Below are positions 1 to 5,423 of a stretch of DNA of 7,003 nucleotides, piece by piece. Within the stretch, counting starts at the first letter, position 1; every line of letters begins with the position of its first letter. Both the position numbers and the translations under genes were made by a program. The DNA is taken from positions 1 through 7,003 of the forward strand of contig JACCTQ010000249.1 of NCBI GenBank assembly GCA_013812265.1, given 5' to 3'. The notes under the pieces were generated by a model that was not told the DNA's origin, did no database searches, and saw only the letters and a list, made by a program, of their open reading frames with translations. The stretch comes from Actinomycetota bacterium. GTDB lineage: Bacteria; Actinomycetota; Thermoleophilia; Gaiellales; Gaiellaceae.

Positions 1-539
1 GGCCGGACGCCCACGTCCTCACGATGGTGCCCGACTCCGGGCGTAACTATCTGTCGAGGTTCTACGACGACAACTGGATGCTCGACCACGGCTTTCTGGA
101 GCGGCGCGCGCCGGTGCCGACCGTGGAGGAGGTGCTTCACGCCAAGCCAGAGGACGAGGCGGACGTGCCCAAGCTCATCACCATCGCCTCGAACCAGAAG
201 GTTGGAGAGGCGATCGACGTCATGCAGCGCTACTCGATCTCACAGCTTCCAGTCGTCCGTGACGGAGAGCTCGCCTCGCTGGCGGACGTGATCGGGTCGC
301 TCCAGGACCGGGACCTGCTCGACCGCGTGTTCAAGAACCCGGACGCACTCCACGAAGATGTGGCGGCCGCGATGCAGCCACCGCTGGCCGCGATCGACGC
401 TGGCGAGTCGCTCGACGGCGTGTTCGCAACCTTGACCGGAGGTACGAACGCGGTCGTCGTCGCGCGCGGCGGCAAGCCGATTGGGGTTCTGACACGCTCC
501 GACCTGCTCGAGTACCTCGCCCACCGGCGCGGCAATTAA
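1..539 (+). CDS. cbs: Cystathionine beta-synthase, C-terminal part with CBS-domain pair (5' truncated)
   Basis: This is the last ~178 codons of a pyridoxal-phosphate enzyme that condenses serine (or O-acetylserine) with homocysteine to cystathionine in the cytoplasm. The reading frame is open to the window edge (codons start at base 3), so the catalytic domain lies mostly outside. The residues PDSGRNYLSRFY followed by DDNWM are the characteristic end of the cystathionine beta-synthase catalytic core. After a linker come two CBS repeats, at roughly 165-330 (with SISQLPVV) and 357-525 (with GKPIGVLTRSDLLEYL). Such Bateman modules bind adenosyl ligands and tune activity in some family members; whether this one does is not visible. 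The stop is TAA at 537-539. A 72-base gap follows. The 3' partner of the pathway, a cystathionine gamma-synthase/lyase gene, appears about 6.2 kb downstream on the same strand. Other fused CBS-domain cysteine synthases are possible, but the PDSGRNYLS stretch favours this call. Confidence 0.93.
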   Translation, partial: PDAHVLTMVPDSGRNYLSRFYDDNWMLDHGFLERRAPVPTVEEVLHAKPEDEADVPKLITIASNQKVGEAIDVMQRYSISQLPVVRDGELASLADVIGSLQDRDLLDRVFKNPDALHEDVAAAMQPPLAAIDAGESLDGVFATLTGGTNAVVVARGGKPIGVLTRSDLLEYLAHRRGN

Positions 540-540
540 A

Positions 541-571
541 TTGTTGATCAGCTAGCGCCCGTCGTACAAAT
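541..571 (+). promoter_or_regulatory. Weak candidate promoter upstream of the DUF1800 gene
   Basis: In the AT-richer start of the cbs/DUF1800 gap, TTGTTGATC (541-549) could hold a -35 element and TACAAAT (565-571) a -10-like element. The spacing is 15 bases from TTGATC (544-549) or 18 from TTGTTG (541-546). Neither hexamer is close to consensus. The main support is its position and the local drop in GC content after the cbs stop. Confidence 0.2.
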
Positions 572-578
572 CTTTTAC

Positions 579-609
579 GCGGCGCGGAGTGCATTTTTAC
601 CGCGGCCGC
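579..609 (+). promoter_or_regulatory. Bulged GC hairpin abutting the DUF1800 start codon
   Basis: GCGGC (579-583) and GCGG (584-587) pair with GCCGC (605-609) and CCGC (600-603), giving a 9-bp stem with one bulged G at 604. The 12-base loop contains the T run of the region. The 3' arm ends two bases before the GTG at 612, and no Shine-Dalgarno-like sequence is present there. It could be a cbs terminator (the T run is in the loop, not after the stem, which argues against this) or a leader structure that affects translation of the DUF1800 gene. Confidence 0.4.
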
Positions 610-611
610 CG

Positions 612-1946
612 GTGAGCTGCGCTACAAACTCCTATGTGAGCCTGCCCGCCTACAAGGGACCGTTCGGAGCCGCCCAGGCAGAGCGCCTCCTCTGGCGCGC
701 CGGCTTCGGGCCGCGGCCTGGCCAGGCGAAGGCGCTGGCGAAGAAGGGTGTGAAGAACGCCGTTCTGTCGCTGACCCGTCCAGCCGGCGAGAAGCTCGTT
801 GGACCGGCACCCACCGATGACAAGAAAGTGCCGATCGCGCCGCTCGACGCGCGTGGCCACGAGCTTCTGTGGTGGCTCGACCGCATGGTCCGAACGTCGG
901 CCCCCACGCCCGAGCGGATGACACTCATTTGGCACGACTGGTTCGCCACGTCGATCGTCGGCGTCAAGTCGCAGAAACTGATGCTCGATCAGAACCAGCT
1001 GCTCCGGAAGGGTGGGCTCGGCTCGTTCGCGGAGCTCCTTCTGAACGTGACGAAGGATCCGGCCATGCTGCTGTGGCTCTCGGGCAACAAGAACACGAGG
1101 CTGTCTCCGAACGAGAACTACGCGCGCGAGCTGATGGAGCTCTTCACGCTCGGCGCGCAGCGCGGCTACGACGAGAGCGACGTCCGGGAGCAGGCGCGCG
1201 CCCTCACCGGCTGGCGCGGCTATTACCGCCAGAAGACCGGCGCCTCCGACTTTCGGTACGAGCCGAACCTCCACGACACGGGCATCAAGACCGTGTTCGG
1301 AAAGAAAGGGAACTTCGACTGGCAGGACGCCTGCCGCCTCTGCCTCGAGCACCCGCTGCATCCCTCCTTCTTCGTCCGCCGGCTATGGAGCTACTTCATC
1401 CCCACGGCGCCTGGCAAGAAGACCCAGGCCGAGCTGGAGAAGCTCTACCGTGGGAAGTACCAGGTTCGGCCGGTGGTGGAGGCGATCCTCCAGCATCCCG
1501 ACCTCTATCGCGGCCCGCGCATGGTGAAGCCGCCGGTCGTCTACACGGCCGGCCTGCTCCGCGCCATGGGCCGGGGCGTCGACAGCACGCGGTGGGTACG
1601 GCTCACGCTGACCGCCGGGCAGCGCCTCTTCCTCCCACCGGACGTCTCGGGCTGGGACGACGAGCGCTGGCTGGACACCGCCACGCTCAGAGGTCGCTGG
1701 GACCTCGTGGCGTGGGCCCTGCGCTCCGTCGCTCTCGACGAGAAGGCAACGGGGTTGCCGTCCGACGCCTTCAAGCTCCTCACCCAGGCTCAGTCCTTCT
1801 GGCACGTCCCCGGCCTGCTCCCGGGAACCCGCAAAGTGCTCCTCGACTTCGGCCAGCGCTCGCTCGCCGCCAAGGCCTCTCCCGCCACGGTGCTGAATGC
1901 GCTCCGCCAGCTGATCGCAATTTCCCCCGACCTCCAGACCGCCTGA
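612..1946 (+). CDS. DUF1800 family protein
   Basis: A 444-residue protein of the DUF1800 family, whose biochemical role is unknown. Conserved stretches run in family order: AERLLWRAGFG (23-33), WHDWFATS (107-114), NENYARELMELFTLG (167-181, the best signature), HDTG (221-224), EHPLHPSFFVRRLW (246-259), VKPPVVYTAGLLRAMG (305-320) and LPPDVSGWD (341-349). The length is normal for the family. The start is taken as GTG 612. An in-frame GTG at 636 also keeps all conserved parts, and neither has a clear Shine-Dalgarno. No signal peptide or membrane segment is visible. The stop (1944-1946) is one base from the DUF1501 ATG, so the two are almost certainly co-translated. DUF1800 and DUF1501 genes are paired in many bacteria, and the DUF1501 partner is usually Tat-exported. 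Whether this protein is carried out with it is inference. Confidence 0.93.
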   Translation: MSCATNSYVSLPAYKGPFGAAQAERLLWRAGFGPRPGQAKALAKKGVKNAVLSLTRPAGEKLVGPAPTDDKKVPIAPLDARGHELLWWLDRMVRTSAPTPERMTLIWHDWFATSIVGVKSQKLMLDQNQLLRKGGLGSFAELLLNVTKDPAMLLWLSGNKNTRLSPNENYARELMELFTLGAQRGYDESDVREQARALTGWRGYYRQKTGASDFRYEPNLHDTGIKTVFGKKGNFDWQDACRLCLEHPLHPSFFVRRLWSYFIPTAPGKKTQAELEKLYRGKYQVRPVVEAILQHPDLYRGPRMVKPPVVYTAGLLRAMGRGVDSTRWVRLTLTAGQRLFLPPDVSGWDDERWLDTATLRGRWDLVAWALRSVALDEKATGLPSDAFKLLTQAQSFWHVPGLLPGTRKVLLDFGQRSLAAKASPATVLNALRQLIAISPDLQTA

Positions 1947-1947
1947 C

Positions 1948-3345
1948 ATGACCGATCGAATACGACCGTGCGGCTGCGCCGACTTCTCGAGAACCGAGCT
2001 GTTCCGCCGCGCGGCCGCCAGCGCCGGCGAAGGGCTGCCGCCCATCGAGTCCGGCATGCCGCTCCCCGCCGGAACCGGCCTCAGCCGCCGCAGCTTCATC
2101 GCGCGCACAGCCGGGCTTGCACTATCGGTCTACGGCGCCTCGAACCTGCGCCTACCCCTGCTCGACGAGGGCATCGCACACGCTGCCACCCAGGCGAACG
2201 AGTCGCGCGTGCTCGTCTCGGTCTTCCTCGACGGTGGTGCGGATGTGCTCAACCTGCTCTTCCCGGCCGGGGACAGCCGCTACTACGAGCTGCGCCCCAA
2301 GCTCGCGCTTTCCCCGGACATCGGTGTGCCTTTCGACGAGGACAGTCGCCTGCGGTGGCATCCATCGGCGCAGGCTTTCGCCACGCTCCACGGCGAGGGC
2401 AAGGCGACAGTGTTCCCTTCGATCGGGTACACGTCTCCCGATAAATCCCACTTCACCTCCCGGCATTACTGGGAGGTCGGCGCCACCGACGCCACCGCCC
2501 GCACGGGCTGGCTCGGTCGGTTCCTCGATCAGGCGGGACGCGCGGACAATCCGCTCCAAGGGCTCGCGCTCGACAACCGGCTGCAGCCCGCGCTCGCCAC
2601 GGCGAAGGTACCCGTGGCGTCGATGGACGGGCCGGACCGGTACAGCTTCAAGGCGTTCGGAGTCAGCGGACAGACCGAGGCGCGCATGCTCGAGGCTCTC
2701 GGCCAGCTGGGGCTCGCCCACGAGCGCGCCTCCGACAAGGGCGTGCGTCAGGCGGGCGACGCGCTCGCGCAGTCCTACCGGCTTCGGGGCCAGGTCTCGC
2801 CCTTCGGCACCGGAACGATCACGAGCCCGGTCAAGTACCCGGGCGACCAGGACGACGATTTTCCGCGCCGCCTCGCCTCGCTCGCTGCGATGCTGGCCGC
2901 GGGTCTCCCGCTCCGGTGTGTCGCGCTGTCAGCGCCTGGGCGCTACGACACGCACGCAGACCAGGCCGACGAGCTCAGCGATGGCATCAAGCTCACGGCC
3001 GATTCGCTGCTCGCCTTCCAGCGTGACCTGGAAGCGCGTGGGCTCGCCGACCGCGTGCTCGTCCACGTCTGGTCGGAGTTCGGCCGACGCGCGCGTGAGA
3101 ACGGCTCGCTCGGCACGGACCATGGCGCGGCCGGCTTCGGACTCCTCCTCGGCACGCGCGCCGGCGGGAAGATGGTGGGCGAGTATCCAGGCCTGACGTC
3201 CGGGCTCGACAGCGAGGGAAATCTCAAGGCCACATCCGATTTCCGCGGGGTCTACAGCGGGATCCTGGAGCAGTGGTTCGAGACGGACGCCGGCGCGATT
3301 ATTCCGAACGCCGGCTCGTTCGCCCGTCCGAAGCTCGTTCGATGA
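1948..3345 (+). CDS. DUF1501 family protein, Tat-exported, alkaline-phosphatase-like fold
   Basis: A 465-residue DUF1501 protein. The family belongs to the alkaline phosphatase/sulfatase-like superfamily, but its substrate is unknown. A twin-arginine motif SRRSFI is at 46-51, followed by a hydrophobic stretch (about 52-64) and a likely cleavage region near AHA (77-79), so export in folded form is expected. Family motifs are FLDGGAD (94-100), GRYDTH (331-336), SEFGRRARENGSLGTDHGAA (376-395) and FRGVYSGILEQW (432-443). The D and H residues of DGGAD, DTH and GTDHG are the likely metal-binding or active-site positions by superfamily analogy. The 45 residues ahead of the Tat motif form an unusually long leader with CGC at 8-10. 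An ATG at 2056 (Met37) would give a more conventional signal. I prefer 1948 because it sits one base after the DUF1800 stop. The stop overlaps the next gene as ATGA. Confidence 0.94.
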   Translation: MTDRIRPCGCADFSRTELFRRAAASAGEGLPPIESGMPLPAGTGLSRRSFIARTAGLALSVYGASNLRLPLLDEGIAHAATQANESRVLVSVFLDGGADVLNLLFPAGDSRYYELRPKLALSPDIGVPFDEDSRLRWHPSAQAFATLHGEGKATVFPSIGYTSPDKSHFTSRHYWEVGATDATARTGWLGRFLDQAGRADNPLQGLALDNRLQPALATAKVPVASMDGPDRYSFKAFGVSGQTEARMLEALGQLGLAHERASDKGVRQAGDALAQSYRLRGQVSPFGTGTITSPVKYPGDQDDDFPRRLASLAAMLAAGLPLRCVALSAPGRYDTHADQADELSDGIKLTADSLLAFQRDLEARGLADRVLVHVWSEFGRRARENGSLGTDHGAAGFGLLLGTRAGGKMVGEYPGLTSGLDSEGNLKATSDFRGVYSGILEQWFETDAGAIIPNAGSFARPKLVR

Positions 3346-3728
3346 ACGTCCGCCGCTCGGCACCCGCTGTGGCACTCGCCACGGCAGTGGCCTGCTTCGT
3401 CTCGCCGGCGTCGGCTACGCGGGAGATCGTCGTTCCCTCCCGCGTGCAGGTTGTCGCGACCGAGTTCCAGCTCGCTCTTTCGAGACGAACGATCAAGTCC
3501 GGCCGGGCCGTCGTCGAGCTCGTGAACTACGGGGAGGACGATCACGACCTGCGCATGCTGCGCCTCGCCCGTGGCGCCAAGATGCTCAAGATTCGCACCG
3601 TTCTGCCCGGCGACGACGCGCAGTTGCGCGCCACGCTCGCTCCGGGCAAGTTCGTGCTCTGGTGCTCGATCGCCGATCACCGTAAGCTTGGGATGGAAGC
3701 CCGTCTAACCGTTACCAAGCGCACCTGA
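3342..3728 (+). CDS. Secreted cupredoxin-like blue copper protein
   Basis: A 128-residue exported protein. Residues 1-25 look like a Sec signal peptide: MNVRR, a hydrophobic core (APAVALATAVACFV), then SPASA with cleavage likely after residue 25. The mature part reads as a single cupredoxin domain. H68 in NYGEDDHDL fits the first copper histidine. C108, H113 and M118 in WCSIADHRKLGM form a C-x4-H-x4-M ligand loop of the kind seen in rusticyanin- and auracyanin-like type 1 copper proteins. The role would be periplasmic or extracellular electron transfer or copper handling. The start ATG 3342 overlaps the DUF1501 stop as ATGA. A GTG at 3273 in the same frame would add 23 charged residues ahead of the signal peptide and is less likely. 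The stop TGA overlaps the bolA CTG start. Its coupling to DUF1800/DUF1501 suggests these proteins act in the same exported process. Confidence 0.85.
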   Translation: MNVRRSAPAVALATAVACFVSPASATREIVVPSRVQVVATEFQLALSRRTIKSGRAVVELVNYGEDDHDLRMLRLARGAKMLKIRTVLPGDDAQLRATLAPGKFVLWCSIADHRKLGMEARLTVTKRT

Positions 3729-3958
3729 GCCGCGACCGACTCCAACATCTTCTCGAGCAGGCGTTTCCTGACGCCTCGGAGCTCTCCGTCGCCGATCGAA
3801 CGGGCGGGGGCGATCACTTCCAGGTGGTCGTGGTGAGCTCACGCTTCGAGGGTGTTTCGCTGGTCGAGCAGCACAAGCTCGTCTACGAGGCGCTCGCAGA
3901 CCCGCTTGCAGACGGCACAATTCACGAGTTACGCATCCGAACGAAAGGACGAACGTGA
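3725..3958 (+). CDS. bolA: BolA family protein, apparent CTG start
   Basis: A 77-codon gene that is easy to miss because its frame has no ATG, GTG or TTG before the conserved region. The frame is closed by TAA at 3683-3685, and the only start-like codon after that is CTG 3725, which overlaps the cupredoxin stop as CTGA. From there it reads (M)SRDRLQHLLEQAFPD, a normal BolA N-terminus. BolA motifs follow: GGDHFQVVVVSSRFEG (29-43, with H31), VEQHKLVYEAL (47-57, with H50) and TIHELRIRT (65-73, with H67). The length matches short BolA/IbaG-type proteins. BolA proteins pair with monothiol glutaredoxins to bind a [2Fe-2S] cluster through a histidine, and the next gene is such a glutaredoxin, overlapping the BolA stop as GTGA. 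Family assignment is firm; the CTG initiation is inferred from the lack of alternatives and from the position. Confidence 0.88.
   Translation: MSRDRLQHLLEQAFPDASELSVADRTGGGDHFQVVVVSSRFEGVSLVEQHKLVYEALADPLADGTIHELRIRTKGRT
3944..3949 (+). promoter_or_regulatory. Ribosome binding site for the glutaredoxin gene
   Basis: AAAGGA lies five bases before the GTG at 3955, inside the end of bolA. It is the clearest Shine-Dalgarno-like site in the window and supports the GTG start. Most other genes here have none that is recognisable and probably rely on coupling to the upstream stop. Confidence 0.6.
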
Positions 3959-4326
3959 ACGAGCTACGCGAGCAGATCCAGCAGGTGATCGAGTCCGAGC
4001 CGGTCAGCCTCTTCATGAAGGGACGTCCAGGGTTTGCCATGTGCGGGAACTCGCACCGGGCGCTCGAGGCGCTCCGCCGAGCCGGTGCCCCTGTGACGGC
4101 CGTCGACGTTCTGCCCGATCCGCGCATTCGGCAGGAGCTGTCGGCGCTCTCGAGCTGGCCGACCATTCCGCAGGTCTTCATTCAGGGCGAGCTGATAGGG
4201 GGCGCGGACATCGTCGAGGAGCTGGCCGAGGCGGGCGAGCTGGAGGGGAAGCTCGAGCAGGCGCTGGGTCCGGACTACCGCGTGGCCGGCAGTGCTCGCG
4301 TGGTAGACGTGCTCGCGCCCGCGTAG
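3955..4326 (+). CDS. grxD: Monothiol glutaredoxin (Grx4/GrxD type) with CGNS active site
   Basis: A 123-residue cytoplasmic glutaredoxin of the Grx4 group, whose members bind a glutathione-ligated [2Fe-2S] cluster and partner with BolA. Visible landmarks are FMKGRPGFAMCGNS (20-33) with the glutathione-contacting K22 and the active cysteine C30; DVLPDPRIRQELSALSSWPTIPQVFI (51-76) with the cis-proline region TIP at 70-72; and GELIGGADIVEEL (78-90) with the GGxD glutathione-binding motif. The normal active site of this group is CGFS; here the third position is asparagine. The protein also runs about 18 residues past the usual end (GPDYRVAGSARVVDVLAPA, 105-123). The GTG start overlaps the bolA stop as GTGA and has a good Shine-Dalgarno. 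The bolA-glutaredoxin adjacency supports a functional BolA/Grx complex. The next gene begins 14 bases downstream. Confidence 0.93.
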   Translation: MNELREQIQQVIESEPVSLFMKGRPGFAMCGNSHRALEALRRAGAPVTAVDVLPDPRIRQELSALSSWPTIPQVFIQGELIGGADIVEELAEAGELEGKLEQALGPDYRVAGSARVVDVLAPA

Positions 4327-4340
4327 CCGGCGCCGGTCGG

Positions 4341-5423
4341 TTGCAAGCCACGCGGGAGCTGACGCCTGCCGAGGCGCGGCGCGTGGCTGTGCGCGCCCAG
4401 CTCCTCGATGGGACCGCCACCGACGTGCTCGAAACGGTCAGGCAGCTCGGCTTCCTCCAGATCGACCCGATCTCTACAGTCGCGCCACCGCAGCACGTCG
4501 TCCTCTGGAGCCGTCTCGGCCGCGTCTACGATCCTGCCGAGCTCGACCGCCTGCTCTGGCAGGAGCGCAAGCTGTTCGAGTGGAACGCCTACATCTGGCC
4601 GATGGAAGACCTGCCACTCCTGCGTGCCCGCATGCGGCGCCGTCTAACGGGGAGGTACTCGTGGGAACGCCGGGTTACCGAGTGGCTCAAATCCAACGCG
4701 CGCTTCCGACGCTACGTTCTATGCGAGCTCGACCGCCGCGGGTCGCTGCTCTCGCGCGACCTCGAGGATCGCTCCGTCGGCGGGTGGGAGTCGAGCGGCT
4801 GGACGGGAAATCGCAATGTCACGCAGATGCTCGAGATCCTCCACTACCGCGGCGAGGTGGCGATCGTAGGCCGCTCGGCCGGCCAGCGCCTCTGGGATCT
4901 GGCGGAGCGCTGGTATCCGGAGACCGAGACCCTGCGGCTGGCCGAGGCCGAGCGGCTGATCGCAGAGAAGCGCTTCCGGGCGCTCGGCGTCCGGCTCGAA
5001 GGCGGCAAGTGGGTCGCCCACCCGGAGGTCTCGGATGGGCCGGTGGCAGAGCGCGCCACGCTGCTGTCACCGTTCGACCGGCTGATCCACGACCGCGAGC
5101 GCACGGAGGCGTTGTTCGCGTTTCGCTACCGGCTGGAGATGTACGTCCCCAAGGCAAAGCGCGAGTACGGCTACTACGTCCTGCCGCTTCTCGTCGGCGA
5201 CCGGATCGCCGGCCGCGCCGAGCCCCGCTTCGACCGCAAGACGCGCAGACTGGAGCTGCGCGGCGCGTGGGGAGACACATCGCGCCTCGGAGAAGCGCTC
5301 CATGAGCTCGCCGCCTGGCTCGGCGCCGAGGAAGTCGCCTGTGGCGAACCTCCCGGTTCCCCAAACCCCCTCCACCGGTCCGCCTCGCGGACGAGCGCCT
5401 CGCGCTGGCCCCGAGAACGCTAA
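4341..5423 (+). CDS. YcaQ/AlkX-like winged-helix DNA glycosylase family protein, shortened form
   Basis: A 360-residue member of the HTH_42 (YcaQ/AlkZ) family. E. coli YcaQ (AlkX) removes alkylated bases and unhooks DNA interstrand crosslinks, using a QxD motif. Here the N-terminal winged helix (RELTPAEARRVAVRAQ, 5-20) is followed by LGFLQID (36-42), giving Q40 and D42 of QxD. Further family blocks are LFEWNAYIWPMEDLPLL (78-94), the second winged-helix area (GWTGNRNVTQMLEILHYRGEVAIVG, 153-177) and a C-terminal beta domain (LLSPFDRLIHDR 241-252, YGYYVLPLLVGDRIAGR 276-292). Against the neighbouring paralogue about 40 residues are absent between RALGV (213-217) and EGGKWVAHPE (220-229). The start is TTG 4341, the first start-type codon before the conserved N-terminus, 14 bases after the glutaredoxin stop and without a clear Shine-Dalgarno. 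The last ~27 residues (from about 334) look unlike family sequence and overlap the next gene's open frame. Confidence 0.85.
   Translation: MQATRELTPAEARRVAVRAQLLDGTATDVLETVRQLGFLQIDPISTVAPPQHVVLWSRLGRVYDPAELDRLLWQERKLFEWNAYIWPMEDLPLLRARMRRRLTGRYSWERRVTEWLKSNARFRRYVLCELDRRGSLLSRDLEDRSVGGWESSGWTGNRNVTQMLEILHYRGEVAIVGRSAGQRLWDLAERWYPETETLRLAEAERLIAEKRFRALGVRLEGGKWVAHPEVSDGPVAERATLLSPFDRLIHDRERTEALFAFRYRLEMYVPKAKREYGYYVLPLLVGDRIAGRAEPRFDRKTRRLELRGAWGDTSRLGEALHELAAWLGAEEVACGEPPGSPNPLHRSASRTSASRWPRER
5360..5392 (+). other. Candidate -1 frameshift signal: C CCA AAC heptamer plus downstream hairpin
   Basis: In the frame of the first YcaQ-like gene, bases 5360-5366 read C CCA AAC, matching the X XXY YYZ pattern of -1 slippery sites. 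Eleven bases later GTCCGC (5378-5383) and GCGGAC (5387-5392) form a perfect 6-bp stem with a 3-base loop. A -1 shift here enters exactly the frame of the second YcaQ-like gene, whose reading frame is open from 5306 and has no standard start before 5513. The joined protein would have about 737 residues with a PPPPV linker. Chance occurrence in C-rich DNA is quite possible, and C-type heptamers are not known as strong bacterial sites. Confidence 0.3.

Noticed and set aside
597..1361. Antisense open frame of 254 codons opposite the DUF1800 gene
   Set aside because: No recognisable domain, no start signals, and the sense strand carries the conserved protein.
869..1951. Long + strand open frame over the DUF1800 gene
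   Set aside because: Low-complexity arginine/alanine-rich translation with no motifs, covering a well-conserved gene in another frame.
2117..3196. Long + strand open frame over the DUF1501 gene
   Set aside because: Serine/arginine-rich out-of-frame translation of a clear DUF1501 gene.
3273..3341. Longer cupredoxin start at GTG 3273
   Set aside because: It would place 23 charged residues before a clean signal peptide; the ATG in the ATGA overlap is better.
3852..4340. Upstream extension of the first YcaQ-like gene to a GTG at 3852
   Set aside because: It would overlap bolA and the whole glutaredoxin gene out of frame; the extension reads as arginine/glycine-rich noise, and homology begins just after TTG 4341.
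5341..5403. GTG 5341 as start of the second YcaQ-like protein
   Set aside because: It is in a different frame (one base off); it would work only if the C runs nearby contain a sequencing indel, which cannot be judged here.
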